Notes: generated by a model not told the origin, from the sequence alone. Positions 49,073-62,703 are shown, counted from the stretch's first letter. The stretch: DNA of 64,000 nt from Euryodendron excelsum (GCA_033060915.1 CM065394.1:29338501-29402500), one strand, 5' to 3'. Made by a program: numbers and translations.

Positions 49073-51660
49073 TTGCTTACAATTTACATGTATATATCGT
49101 AGCAACAGAGAAATCAATAGTGGAGATGACTAGATCTTATCCAAATTAGCGACATCCAAATTCGAAAATGCACTAAATCGTAGATGCTCAAGAGAAAGGA
49201 TCATAATATCTGACATCACTGCGTGTGAGAAATCTGAATAGGCAACTTAAAAGAAAGTGATCCATGCTGGTTAGGCAAATCTTGCTTGGTTTTTCTTTTT
49301 AATAGGCAAAATTATTGAGTGCTCGAGGATTGAATCGGGTAGAGTTTTCCCCCTTCAATCCAATCTCTCTAAACTTGGAGCTCAAGTACTCTATGGTTGT
49401 ACGGGGTCTCTGTACAAGTGACGATTAGGCAAGGGCCATGTACTCAAGATTCTCCCTATCACGTGAGGTCGAAGTGGAGGGTTCACTCTACATCCCAAGT
49501 AGGTCGAGGTATGAGTCACTACTCTAGCTTTGACGATTTCTCACTTTTAGCCACTAATTCACACAATACCTCTATCCCGGATTTAAACCATAATTTAGCT
49601 CTTAGTGTCTTTGTCATGGCTTATGATGGGGAGCTTTCATTATAGCGCCCAGTCCCTGCCACATGGCCCTGAGCGACTTGACACTCACTCTTGGCCGGTC
49701 ACCCTACTTTGGGCAAGACGGCATTGGGCAGAGGTTAGACTTTTTTTTTATTTGCTAATTTAAAAAGGTGAGAATGGGTGACCAGTATAGTAATCCTCCT
49801 TGAGTGTGACTATGAGAGTTTCTACTCATTATGAAATATCTAGTTTGAATTATAAGAACTTACTCGGAAAAGGGGAGCCTATCATTGCAGCTCTACCGAG
49901 ATGTAAGCAATAGTTAGTCCATTCTCAATAGTATTTAATTTACATAACTACTACTGCAAGAGACTTTAAATATTACTAATGACATAATTCCGTGGTGGAC
50001 TCAGCTCTAAAAAAAGTGAAGCCGAAAGTGTGGTGTAATATCAGATATTTGGGGCACTAGGACACGGTGAGGTTTCAGTTAAGTTGTGATGCGTAGGGGC
50101 GGCCAATGCGGCCCAGGGGGCCAGCAACCCTGTCAACGTTTCGTAAATTGAATTTTTATTTATAATGTTTTAAAAAATTTTCAATTTGTCCCGCTTAAAT
50201 TTAGAGATGTACTCCTCAAGTTTACAAATTGTAATTTTTACCCACAACTTATGAAATACTTCTTAATCGTGGTTCATCACAATTTGTTCGTGTGACATGC
50301 ATTAATGCTTCCTATATTATCATAATGGATTTGGATCTTTTTTTCATTCCATTTATTATGGGGTTGATATCTCATTAATAAATAAAACTGAATGTATAGG
50401 ATAAAACCACCTCACCTGAGGTTTTTTAAACCAAGCTATATTTTAATAAAATTAATAAAATCAGTAAATATTTTCCAAACGCCACCAGTTTCCGTCTAAT
50501 TCTCGCCGGAACACACTGAAACTGCCTTCCGCCCCCACCAGCCCTTGCTCCGGCCATCCATCGTTTTTGGCCTGAAACCCAAAATCAAAGACAGAAATTT
50601 CATTCCATCAAATTATCGTGAAGAATAAAAACTAGGAACAAAATCCATGAAGAATAAAAAGAGAGCCAAGACCAAAAAAAAAAAAATCCGGTGCAAACAC
50701 AGAACACCTTCACTTTTCCCGTAACTGTTCTCTCCACACTCGGACATAAGCCACCACAAACTCCCTATCAATTGAAATTTTAGAGCAAATCGGAACAGGA
50801 CCCAACCACAACCCACAAGAACTTATTCGAAGTACCTGAGATTCAAGCACTCTGACTTCGAACCAAATGTATCGAAATGTGGCCAACAGAATAGATTAGA
50901 TGAATGCTGTAATTGATACCGAACCAGTTATCAAAAAAATTATTAAATGACTTTACTGATTTATTATAAAACGACGTAGTTTTGTTACGTATTTAGTTGA
51001 GATTTTTTTCATCCTGTACATTCATTTTACTCATTAATTAGGTGTCAACCCCATAACTAATCACCAGGACAATTAACCGGATAACCATAAAAATATGATT
51101 AATGACTACGACGCAGTGAGAGGTTTTCACCATTTTAGTGTTTCACTATTCAACAATAAAAAAGACCGTCCTGGTAGTAATGGAGATATGGAATAGAGAT
51201 GATCCAAATTCCTACCACAACTAACCTGGTTTTTTCAACGTCATTTTTTATATGATTCCCAACAAGTTTTCCTCTCCAAGTTGTTTTAATCTATGAACGG
51301 TAGGTAATGTAACATGTCCTAAGAAGAAAAAGAAAACCAAATTCCAGCAATAATAGTTTACTATATTACTAGCAAATCTATTTTACAATTTCTGAGCAGT
51401 TTGTCTTGACCTTACCAGGAGATCAAATTGTTCATCTTATGGGACCTTTGAAAGAGATTATTACTACAACTTGAAAGCGAAAATAAAGCGAGAAAAATAA
51501 TCTAATAAGGCTTAGTAAGTTTATGAACGATGCTTTCTTCTTTGTTGAAGACTTGAAAAGTAAATACATTACAAGGAGACACTTTATTTCAGACTAGTAA
51601 TTTGACACAAAACACAACTTCTCAGGAAAACAAACAAGAGGCAATAATATTATGACATGC
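49073..51660. other. Gene-free spacer
   Basis: No gene is recognised. A short GC-richer patch at 50480-50580 and a minus-strand hydrophobic frame at 50613-50816 show no family signature. Confidence 0.4.
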
Positions 51661-53248
51661 ATTTATTTTCTTGGCCATGAATACTACTCAAGAGATTAAG
51701 GAGAGTGCCACACAGGAACACGTTGAAGAGGTATTTTTTTGGTAACGGATAACCCAAAAGCCGCACTCATGTCCAAGTCCTCCCCACTTGCACCATCTGG
51801 GCAGTTCCAGTCAAACCAGCACAAGAGGTTGGCAAGCACGCATTCAATTCCTATGACCGGGAATGACATCCCGGGACAGGCCCTTCTCCCAGCACCAAAT
51901 GGGATGAATTGGAAGTCTTGGCCTTTAAAATCAACCGGGTTGTTAAGAAATCTCTCTGGGATAAACTGTTCTGGCTTGTCCCATAGTATGGGATCCCGTT
52001 GAATTGCCCATGCATTGATAAAACTCTTGCTTTGGGGGGAATATCATAACCTTCCAATGTAGCACTCTCGGTCAATTCTCGAGGAATTAAGAAAGGAGCG
52101 GGAGCATGTAACCTTAGAGTCTCTTTGATAACGCATTCTAAATAGCCCATTTGATCAATGTAATCTTCATCTACCTTTGATTTCTTTCCAATCACTCTTC
52201 TTACCTCTTCTTGAGCTTTCTTCATCGTGGTTGGATTTTTCATCAGTTCTGCCATCGCCCACTCTAGGGTTGTTGAAGCAGTATCAGTTCCGGCAACAAA
52301 CATATCCTGTAATTCACGAAGACAAAAATTTAGCTTCGGGGAGAGAGAGAGAGAGAGAGAGATCCTTTCTGATGGTAAGTTCAGTTGCATGTTATGATCT
52401 AGACCTACTTTGGGAGTTCCTATAAAATTTGAACATCATTTTTAGCTACCCAATAGTACTACTAAATACTATATGAGACAGAGAGAGAGACCACTAAAAT
52501 TCCTTTAAGATTGTCTTTAGTGAAATCAATCTCTAGCATGCCTTCCTTCTGAAGATGGAGCACAATTTCGACGAAGCACTTCCCATCAGGCTGATTGTCG
52601 TTGCCTTCTGAATTCCGATGTTCTTCAATCACCCTTTCAAAGAAAACATCAAATGCTTCTGAAGTCTCTTTCAACCTTTTAACAAAACCAGTTAGAACAT
52701 CCATCCACCCTAAAAATGGGAAGAAATCACGGTAACAGAAATCTCCAGGAGCTTCATTACAGTCTTTGCCAACTCGCCGAATCTTTTCTCATTATCATCT
52801 CCTTCGTACTTTCTTCCAAGAACAGATCTGGACAATAAGTTGAACGAGAAATGATGTGACATCTCGGCAAGGTTGACGGAAGCTCCATCAAGACACGCCC
52901 GACGTAAGTTCTCAATCAAAATTGTAACTTCTTCTTCTCTTGCAAAACGGAATGATTTCACCCTTTTGAGGCTAAAAAGCTGCAAAACATAGATCCGCCT
53001 CAACTGCCTCCAATACTTACCGTGTGGAGCAAATCCAAGATCAGTGCATCCATACAGCAAGGCATCAGCAGCCCTTGATTGGAATCTGTTTGCAAAAGCA
53101 ATGTCATGGGTCTTCGAGATTTCTTTAGCCGTCTCTGCAGAAGTGACCACGAGAGCCGAAGCACGACCCAATTGTAGCAGCACTATCGGGCCATACTTTT
53201 TGGACACGGCTTGGAAAGAACGGTGAGGGAGCGTGCCTAGCAAGTGAA

Positions 53249-53253
53249 GGTGG
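53249..53253. repeat. Target duplication of the copia element, left copy
   Basis: GGTGG, repeated exactly at 60123-60127. Removing the element and one copy restores a continuous P450 frame across the junction (PIINH into LHLLG). Confidence 0.92.
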
Positions 53254-54328
53254 TGTTGGAAAAATAATCTCTATTTAAACGCTATGTGTATAATTAGTGA
53301 TCAACAATAATAAAATAACAGGAATGTATCTAATTATCAACTAGAAGTAATTTTAACCGGAAGACAATTAGAATCTGAATAACAACAAATTAAATCATAA
53401 CGACTTATTCGGTTGTCGTTCACAAAAACAGAAAATCTAGAAGTTGAAAGATAGACCGAGTCGAGTGTTTCACACTCTCTCCTTAAAGACAGATTCACCC
53501 CCCACAGTTGGTGCTCACAGGATGATGGGTGTCTAACTCCCAAGATAAAACAATCTCAGCAGTCTTTAGGCAGCACTTTAATAAAAATAGCTCGGTGGCT
53601 TTACAAGATGATTTGAACTCTCTCAGGAAAATATGGGAGAAAGAAGAAGAAGAATTCGTTGTATGCAACAATTTGGAATTTCAGAATGTCCTGAATGCTA
53701 GAATGTTGCTCTTTTTATAGAGCCCAGGTGCCTGTTCAAAATACCGGTTCGAACAGGTACCAATAGCCAAATAGCTCCTTACTGGAGGGCTCACCTGTTC
53801 GATCAACGGACACATCCGTTTGGTCAAACCATCAGAAATTAATTAATTTAATTAATAAATTTAATTCCGACTCTAACCCAAAAAGATAAGACTCGAATTG
53901 AACCCATGACCCACGTTCCGTCTTGTCCCGACCTAACCCGGACTGGACGGGAGGGCGGCGGCGGCGGCGCTCGCGTGTGTGGAGTATTGCGTTAACCCTT
54001 AGGTTTCATAGGTCTTCCACCCTTTCACAAAAGTGGGGTGCCCCTTGGGGCTCAAACCTTATTCCAAACTTGGATTATATATGCACAACATATTTTTCAT
54101 AAGAAATCAATGTGGGATAACCCACTTTTAACTACATAACCTATATTCAAGGGGGTGACTTTGGAGGCCAATAACTCATTCAATCCAACACGGATTTGAG
54201 TAAGTAAATAGTCTAGATTTATCTCCTCTCGGAGGTGAATCCAACGCACCACAAAGGATGCATGGGTCCCACATTTATATTGGCTCAAAGATCAACAAAT
54301 CAATGGGTTTACACCAATTTTTCTAACA
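53254..54328 (-). repeat. 3' LTR (left) of the copia element
   Basis: 1075 bp, starts TGTTGGAAAAATAATC and ends TTTTTCTAACA. Contains CTTAAAGACAGATTCA at 53482-53497. Confidence 0.92.
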
Positions 54329-54379
54329 ATTCCCCACATGAATGAGATTGGCTAGAAATGAAAAATGCAAATGAAAATG

Positions 54380-57300
54380 CTGATTTGACACAGAGAGAGA
54401 GAGAGAGAGAGAGAGGTAAAAAGTTGCCGCATCGGGAAATGTGGCTTTTGGCTTTGAACCTTCCCTAGTGAAATACCATCAGATTTATTTGGCTAACCAG
54501 TGAACATGATGTCTTGAACTGTTCAACCGTTTATATAAACCAAGACAATAGTACTCACACGGTTTCTTTCTAATCATCTAGTGATCCATTCGGTTGTGTT
54601 CATTTTGGCCCTGAACAATGCTTGGTAAATTTATGAGTATTCTAGAGAAATTAGCCTTAAGAATTTCTCATAGAAGCAGCCCCTTCATACTCATATAGGT
54701 GATCTCTTATTAAGAGTATCCTGCTATACTCTATTTGGAATTCCAAGGTATAAGAATCATTAAGAGCTAAGCTCATCTTAAACACTATCTACAGGTTATC
54801 ACTATTTCATCATAGAAATGGACAGCGGAACGAGTTCCTCAGTGATTTGTCCTAAGTCACGCACAATTCGGTTGTCCTGTTGAACCTAGATCTTGGGATC
54901 ACCAGTCAGCTAGGTTGGGTTGCCATTATGGCGACTTTTTAAGTCATAGGCTTAAAGTCCATTCCCTTCGATGAATTATCTACTTGATCTTTCGTTAAGC
55001 CTTTTGTAAGCGGATCTGCAATGTTGTTCTTAGACTTGATGTAATCAATGGATATAATTTCATTCAAAAGCATTTGCCTCACAGTATTGTGTCGTCAACA
55101 TATATGTTGTGACTTCCTATTATATGTGTGGTTTTGTGCTCTTGCTATTGCACATTAACTATCACAATGTATACAGATAGCAGAGACTGGTTTAGGCCAC
55201 ACGGGAATATCCTCCAGAAAGTTACGAAGCCACTCTACTTCCTCCCCTGCTTTATCTAAAGTGATAAACTCAGATTCCATGGTGGATCTGGCTATGCAAG
55301 TTTGTTTTGAGGATTTCCCAGATATTGTTGCGCCTCCTAGAGTAAACACATATCCACTTGTGGATTTAGAGTCTCTAGTGTCAAATATCCAGTTTGCGTC
55401 TGTGTAACTTTCTACAACAGCTGGATATCTTGTATAGTGCAGCCCATAATTCAAGGTGAATCTCAGATACCTGAGAACCCTAACTATGTTCTTCCAGTGA
55501 TTTGACCCTGGGTTACTCGTATATCTGCTCAATCTGCTTATTGTATAAGCAATATCCGGACGTGTGCAATTCATAAGATACATTAAACTACCAATTATCC
55601 GTGAGTATTCTAATTACGATATGCCCTCATCATCGTTCTTATATAGATGTAGATAACAATCCATGGGTGTGTTTGCTAGATCGTTATCAGACTTACTAAA
55701 CTTATCGAGTATCTTTTCGACATAATGGGTCAGTGATAACGCATATCCCTCAGATGTTTTAGTAATCTTAATACCGAGTATAACATCTGCAATCCCTAGA
55801 TCCTTCATGTCAAACTTACTGTTCAACAATTTCTTAGTAGCTTTAATGACATCATTATTGCTACCAATGATAATCATATCATCTACATAAAGACAAACAA
55901 TGACATAACCATGAGAAGTGTTCTTCACATAAGCACATTTATCGCATTCATTTATCTTGAAGCCGTTTGATAGTATAGCATTGTCAAACTTCTCATGCCA
56001 TTGTTTCGGAGCTTGTTTTAGTCCATATAGAGACTTAACAAGTTTGCATACCTTTTTCTCTTTGCCAGGAATAATGAACCCTTCAGGTTGCTCCATATAA
56101 ATCTCCTCATTCAAATCTCCATTTAAGAATGCCGCCTTAACATCCATTTGATGAATCTCAAGATTATGTAAAGCCGCAAAGGCTATCAAGATACGTATGG
56201 ACGATATTCTGGTTACAGGAGAATATGTATCGAAATAATCCACTCCTTCAGTCTGCTTGTAGCCTTTGACTACAAGTCTTGCCTTGTATTTGTCAATTGA
56301 ACCATCTGCCTTTATCTTCCTCTTGAATATCCACTTGTATCCAAGGAGTTTATTACTAGGTGGAAGATCCATTACTTCCCACGTATGATTTTGCAGAATT
56401 GACTTAACTTCACTATGGATAGCCTCTTTCCACAAAGGTGCTTCCGGAGAGGACATTGCTTCTTTGTAACTTTGAGGTTCATTTTCTAATAAATATGTTA
56501 GAAAATCAGGACCGAATGATTTTTCAACCTTTATCCTTTTATCTCGTCTAGGTTCAGCATCGTTTCCTTTATCCACAGACCTATGGTCTTCATCTACAAT
56601 GATATCATGAGTCCGTTTAAGCGAACTTGATCCATGTGTAGACTTATACGGAAACTCTTCCTCAAAGAAGGATACATTCCTAGACTCCATTATTGTATTC
56701 ACATAAATATCTGATATGCACTGCTATGTTCGGCATAGCCAATAAATATACAATCAACTGTTTGTGGTCCTAATTTTACCTTCTTAGGTAAAGGAACCGC
56801 TACCTTTGCCAAACAACCCCATACTCTCAAGTATTTATAGGAAAGTTTTCGACCTTTTCACATCTCATAAGGGGTTTTACTAAGTTTCTTGTGGGGTATC
56901 TTGTTGAGAACATAATTAGAGGATAGCAACGCTTCCCCCCACAAATTCTGGGGTGCCCCAGAACTTATCAACATAGCATTCATCATCTCTTTTAGAATAC
57001 GATTCTTTTGCTCAACAATTTCATTTTGCTGAGGTGAATAAGGTGCAGCGGTTTAATGTATGATACCATGTTCAACATATAGTTGTGCAAATGGTGCTTC
57101 ATACTCACCACCTCTATCATTTCTTAACACCTTAATCTTTTTACTAAGTTGATTCTCAACTTCACTCTTGTATTGTATAAACATGTCTATTGCTTCATCT
57201 TTACTTCTCATTAAGTAGACGTGACAATAGCGAGTGTAATCATCAATGAAAGTTATGAAGTATTTTTTTTCATCTCGAGTTTGAACATATTTCAAGTCAC

Positions 57301-58932
57301 AAACATCACTATGAATTAGTTCAAGTGGTTCCGTACTTCTTTCAATTGATTTAAACTGAGTTCTAGTTAACTTTGCCTCAACGCAAGTTGCACATTTATG
57401 ATTAGCATTAGAATCAAGTTAGGCAAAGATTCTAATTTAACTAATCTACGCATGGTATCAAAATTAACATGACCTAATCTACCATGCCATACATTTGAAG
57501 ACTGAAGTAAGTAAATAGAAGATGCAATATTATTACTAGAAGGCTTAGGAGCCATAGTCATTACATTAAGTTTGAAGTGCCCATCGCTCAGATATCCCAT
57601 TCCCACAAACATTCCCCCTTTAGTAAGTATAAACTTGTCACTCTCAAACACCAACTTAAAACCCCTCTTATTCAACAATGAACCATAGACTAAATTCTTG
57701 CGAATGTTTGGCACATGGAACACCTCATTGAGAGTAAGTTCTTTGCCAGAAGTCATTTTCAAAACGATCTTCCCTTGACCTTCAACCTTTGAGGTTACTG
57801 AGTTGCCCATGTAGAGTTGTTCACTGTCCACTGATTGGTAAGATGTAAACATCCACTTGTTGGCACAGATATGACGAGTGGCCCCAGTGTCCACCCACCA
57901 TTCTTTAAAATTGCCAACCAAGTTTACCTTAGAAACTACGGCAGAGAGATTCAGGTCTTCCATATTGGCACAGAGATCCTCGGTCACATTGGCTTGAGCA
58001 GATTTCTTCTTATGGTTCTCTTGATCCTTTTTCTCAAGATCCTTACGCTTGCGACAATCCTTGGCCATATGACTAGTCTTGCCGCAGACGTAACATTTCC
58101 ATTTGAACCTTTTGAAATCGCCACCTTTGGAACCTTGGTAGGACCCTTGGCCATCATGCTTTCACTTTTTGTTGTTAGATTTGGCTTGCTCCACCACGTT
58201 TGTCTTTGACACCATTGGGGTATTGACATACTTCTTCTCAGAAGCACGGTTGTCTTTCTCAATTCTTAGCTTGACGATAAGTTCCTCAAGCCTCATCTCC
58301 TTGCGCTTATGCTTCAGATAGTTTTTGAATTCTTTCCAGGACGGCGGCAATTTTTCAATTATCATAGCCACTTGGAAAGATTCACTTAGTACCATGCTTT
58401 CGGCATGGATGTCATGAAGTATAACTTGGAGATCCTGGACATGGCTAATAACTGTTTTAGAATCAAACATTTTGTAATCAAGGAACTTACCGACCACAAT
58501 TTTCTTTGAGCCAGCGTCTTCCGTCTTGTACTTCTTGTCTAAAGATTCTCACAGTTCTTTTGCCGTCTACACGGCACAATACACATTGTAGAGTGTATTA
58601 TCCAGTCCATTGAGGATATAGTTCCTACATAGGAAGTCAGCATGTTTCCATGCTTCCACCGCCACAACTACTTGCTAGTTAGGCTCATTCTCATTCAGAG
58701 TAGGAACATCTTCACGAAGAAATTTTGCCAAGTTCAGAGTCGTCAGGTAGAACAACATCTTCTGTTACCACCTTTTAAAATTAGTTCCATTAAACTTCTC
58801 TGGCTTTTCTCCGTGATTCACCGGCACATTTGGTGTATGCACTTGATTTACCGGCACAGTCAGTGTCGGTACTGGTGTCCCAATCATAGTATCAGTTGAA
58901 GTAAGAGTAGGAATAGGAGTATTATCAGCCAT
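54380..58932 (-). pseudogene. Decayed gag-pol of the copia element
   Basis: The frame starts at the ATG at 58932 (MADNTPIPTLTS) about 110 bases after the 5' LTR. In order toward lower coordinates I see a gag domain (58500-58160); a zinc knuckle CYVCGKTSHMAKDC near 58100-58060; a protease site WWVDTGATRHIC near 57890; a GAG-pre-integrase WHGRLGHVNF near 57480; an integrase core with [13 protein letters not shown] near 57250 and DRGGEYE near 57110; a reverse transcriptase (56360-55800) with YVDDMIIIGS near 55880; and RNase H with [16 protein letters not shown] near 55560 and the STMESEF site near 55280. The frame is broken by several stops in gag, a frame change near 57410, a stop before TAAPYSPQQN near 57056, stops near 56700-56900 and one near 55615. 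It can make no complete polyprotein. Confidence 0.9.
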
Positions 58933-59024
58933 TTCTGGATTAAACAATTTTACACAAAATTTGAGTACTAATCCAGAAACAATATATAACACGACATTAA
59001 TTAACACAGTTAAAAAATAGGAAT

Positions 59025-59040
59025 TGAATCTGTCTTTAAG
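59025..59040 (-). promoter_or_regulatory. Putative primer-binding site complementary to the element's own LTR
   Basis: On the minus strand CTTAAAGACAGATTCA begins 2 bases after the end of the 5' LTR, the normal primer-site position, but does not match the common tRNA primer sites that begin TGG. Its exact complement TGAATCTGTCTTTAAG lies inside the same LTR on the same strand (59271-59286). Self-priming is an inference; the 16-base complementarity is seen directly. Confidence 0.5.
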
Positions 59041-59042
59041 AT

Positions 59043-60122
59043 TGTTGGAAAAATAATCTCTATTTAAATGCTATGTGTATAATTAGTGATCAACAATAAT
59101 AAAATAATAGGAATGTATCTAATTATCAACTGCAAGCAATTTTAAATAGAAGACAATTAGAATCTGAATAACAACAAATTAAATCATAACGATTTACCCG
59201 GTTGTCGTTCACAAAAACAGAAAATCTAGAAGTTAAAAGATAGACTGAGTCGAGTGTTTCACGCTCTCTCCTTAAAGACAGATTCACCCCCCACAGTTGG
59301 TGCTTATGGGATGATGGGTGTCTGACGCCCAGGATAAAACGATCTCAGCAGTCTTTAGGCATCACTTCAATAAAAACTGCTCAGCGACTTCACAAGATGA
59401 TCTGAACTCTCTCAGGAAAATATGGGAGGAAGAAGAAGAAGAATTCGTTGTATGCAACAATTCGGAATTTCAGAATGTCCTGAATGCTAGAATGCTACTC
59501 TTTTTATAGAGCCCAAGTGCCTGTTCGAAATACCGGTTCGAACAAGTACCAGCAGCCAAATAGCCCCTTACCGGATGGACACACTTGTTCGGTCAACGGA
59601 CACGTCCGTTCGGTCAAACCGTCAGAAAATAATTAATTTAATTAATATAAAATTAATTAATAAAAATAATTAATTAATTTAATTCCGACCCTGGCCCAAA
59701 AAGATAAGACTTGAACCAAACCCACGACCCACGTCCCGTCCCGGACCGAACGGGCGGGCGGCGGCGCGTGTGTGGAGTATTGGGTCAACCCATGGGTTTC
59801 ACAGATCCTCCCCCCTTTCACAAAAGTGGGGTGGCTCTTGGGGCCCAAACCTTACTCCAAACTTGGGTTATATATGCACAACATATTTCCCATAAGAAAT
59901 CAATGTGGGATAACCCACTTTCAACTACATAACCCATATTTAAGGGGGTGACTTTGGAAGCCAATAACTCATTCAATCCAACACGAATTTGAGCAAGTAA
60001 ATAGTTTAGATTCATCTCCTCTCGGAGGTGAATCCAACGCACCACAAAGGATGCATGGGTCCTACATTTATATTGGCTCAAAGATTAACAAAACAATGGG
60101 TTTACACCCATTTTTTCTAACA
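59043..60122 (-). repeat. 5' LTR (right) of the copia element
   Basis: 1080 bp with the same TG...CA limits as the left LTR. On the minus strand it carries a TATA box and drives transcription toward lower coordinates. Confidence 0.92.
59500..59508 (-). promoter_or_regulatory. TATA box in the 5' LTR
   Basis: TATAAAAAG on the minus strand, also present in the left LTR near 53713-53721. Transcription would start near 59470. Confidence 0.6.
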
Positions 60123-60127
60123 GGTGG
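60123..60127. repeat. Target duplication of the copia element, right copy
   Basis: GGTGG, identical to 53249-53253. Confidence 0.92.
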
Positions 60128-60281
60128 TTGATTATCGGTAGCTTTGGTGGTGAAGGAGGTAAGTTGAGCTTGGTTTGGAAAATTTGAGCTGAAACAAGAG
60201 TGAAATGAGGAGAAGAAGAGAGGAGACTAAGGGATTGATCAGTGTTGTTTTGTATAGCTCTTGCCACCATTGTTCACCCAT

Positions 60282-62703
60282 TTTACACTCTTTCTGTATG
60301 AAACTAATAGCCTACCATCTCTTCAATTTATAGCCTACCATCAATCAACCTTCTCCCCGGAATAAACAAAGAGTAATGCTGTACATAAACTCATTTCTCA
60401 ATCTTTTTTTTTACTCACAAGATACAATGCAAAGTAATAAATGATATGAGATGCATTCATTTTGTGTTTTGTGAGTAAGAAAATAGGTAAAAAACAAGTT
60501 TTTTTTTTTTTTTTTTTAGCATAGTGAAAGAGAAAATTCACACACAGCATACAAGTCCACACAGACGACCGGGTAAAAAGACCAATAACCCCGTTAAAAT
60601 GAGAAGATTGGAGAGGGTGTAAATACCACAACTGCAAGTAAAAGAACTGACGATGTGGGATAAAGACACACTAAGCACACATGGGCTTTTTCTTTTTTAC
60701 CATAGCGAAAGAGAAAACACACACACAAACAGCATACAAGTCCACATTTCTTTACCAGGTCATCAGTAAGACATGAGTTCATGCATAGCATTTTCTATAA
60801 ACAAAAGGCACATTTGCTTTCAATGGAGTTAAAATATTAAAAATTGACATAATGAAGATATATATATATACACACATGGCCGAAGCTAGGGGTGGGCAAG
60901 GACAGGGGTGTCCTAGCCCCCTCCTATTTTAAAAATTGAGATTTTTTTTTTTTTTTTTGAAAAATAACGTTTAAAGAACCTTTGATTTTCAATGGCATCC
61001 TGCTCTTGACCCTCCAAGAATAAATTCCGGACTTTGTATAATACGCATTTCTGACAACAGCAGCATCCCACGAATCCACAAAGGAAATGATAACGATTAT
61101 TTTGGAGGACTACGTGAAATGTATATTCAATCAAAATTTTGACTTTAGAATATGCTCTTATATATCGAACTCTATCCGTCTCCACAAAATTTAATACATA
61201 ATAGGTACTGTCTTATTTTCGTCCTTACTATTAGTACTGAGGTTTAGTTCCGTATGTGACTCAATGTTGATGAATGCGATGACGATGATCAGCAATGACT
61301 TTGCATGCTCTGCTGTTATTTTATGTTGATCGCAGTGTAAACGATAGGAGGGCATTCGCGTTGTGATGATGTTGATTTATTGTGACTTGAACGTATAGGT
61401 TCGAAATTTTGGAGACAAGTCTGTATACATCTGACATCCCCTTGACCCTACATTGGCCGGAACCTTAGGTATTTTACAGACAGCTCAACCATAAGATGAA
61501 CATAGCATTCGCCTAAGGCCACGTATTTTTTAACGCCTTAAAATTTTTAAAACTTAGTAAAACTCTTATATAAATATATATTTAAAAAAAAAAAACGGAT
61601 CTCTTGGTCCAAAAAAACATGTGTTAGAAAAAAGGGATAAAAAATAAATACACTAGTGAACTTTATAAAAGAAAAATTTAAGTTTAATAAAAAACAAATA
61701 AATTGTACAAATAATTTTTTTTTGAAGGTTCTATATAATTTTTACATTTTTTTCCTGTTGCAAAAGAAGCGTTGGAAAATAGAAAAATAGTAACAATAAT
61801 TAACTAATGCAGTGTTACTTAAACTTGTTTTTCTTGGCTGGATATTTGGTTTAGCTAGAATTTTTGGATGGCACACAGAATAACTGACCGCGTACCTATG
61901 TATTGTAAAAAAACAATGAAAATTAGTGTAAAATTATTACACCATTTTATACATAGTATATTTCTTGTTGTCGCCTAGGAGCCAACAGCTCTTTCTTCAA
62001 TTATTGTAACGTGTCACCGAAGTATATTAATGTCAATATTTGACTTATATCTCAAAAAAGTATTTGATATCTCCTTCACTAGACCCATTAAATTAAAGGT
62101 GATTGCTATTATGATACAAAAGATTATGAATCGACTACCGAGTGGTTGGTTTAGTAGGTTTTGCTCAATGTATGGGTTCAAGTCTCAGTAGTTATACTAA
62201 ACCTACTATTTAGCGGTCACAATACATGGCGTAATCTAAATTTTGGTCCTTGCGTAAGTGTAGTGGAGTCTTCAGTAAATGACTGTGTAATGTTAAGTAC
62301 CAACATTGTTTCTTGACGAATGTGTAAATCGAATAACTTATCTGGATATCCATTTTTAGTTCAAAAGAAGTATAAATGCATGAGATACACGATGATATGC
62401 AGCAGTCATTATGTACGTAAAAATTCCAATATTCAATCATATTATTTAATTTTCCTATTTGAATTCTCTTTCACTAGCCAAACGGCTAATCCATTGAAGG
62501 AAATTACTGTTCTGATACAAAGGAGGGATTTGCATCCACTCACTCATTTTATAGTTGGAATGGAAATTTTTATTTTAATATTTATTTACATGTCATTGAA
62601 CTAATTGAAGTATAATAATGAGGTTGACACGTCAATTAAAACCAAAATAAAGAGATCCGATGTATTGACTTAAAATTTACTCCACAATTAATGAGTTTGC
62701 ATG
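60282..62703. other. Gene-free spacer upstream of the P450 pseudogene
   Basis: AT-rich with A and T runs. A GGGTTCAAGTCTC box near 62170, preceded by a GAGTGGTTGG box near 62140, resembles a tRNA-derived SINE promoter, but the unit is not delimited. No gene is recognised. Confidence 0.4.

Larger units (their letters stand above)
53254..60122 (-). mobile_element. Ty1/copia LTR retrotransposon, 6.87 kb
   Basis: Long terminal repeats at 53254-54328 and 59043-60122 bound by TG...CA, with the 5-bp duplication GGTGG outside. The coding strand is minus. The order protease, integrase, reverse transcriptase, RNase H is that of Ty1/copia. The purine tract GTGGGGAAT lies next to the left (3') LTR. The usual initiator-tRNA primer site is absent from the inner edge of the 5' LTR. 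By eye the LTRs differ at roughly 6 percent of positions in their first 240 bp, mostly transitions, so the insertion is moderately old. The coding region carries several stops. Confidence 0.93.
51696..60281 (-). pseudogene. CYP71-type cytochrome P450 pseudogene split by a retrotransposon
   Basis: Read on the minus strand it starts at the ATG at 60281 with a membrane anchor (MGEQWWQELYKTTLINPLVS then SSLLLLISLLFQLKF) and the hinge NLPPSPPKLPIINH. It is then cut by the element at 53254-60122 and resumes at 53253 (LHLLGTLPHRSFQAVSKKYG). Exon 1 ends near 52495 (donor GTGGTC) and exon 2 runs 52306-51696. P450 landmarks: I-helix FVAGTDTASTT, K-helix KETLRLHAP (ExxR), PERF, heme site PFGAGRRACPG, and the end VPVWHSP before TAA at 51696-51698. 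Besides the insertion I see three likely 1-bp losses: after the anchor near 60160, in exon 1 near 52743 before the FFPFLGWMD box, and in exon 2 near 52020 (KARV then out of frame). CYP71 enzymes oxidise diverse secondary metabolites at the ER. This copy is dead. Confidence 0.9.

Noticed and set aside
57835..58209. 124-residue plus-strand frame
   Set aside because: Antisense of the copia gag-protease region.
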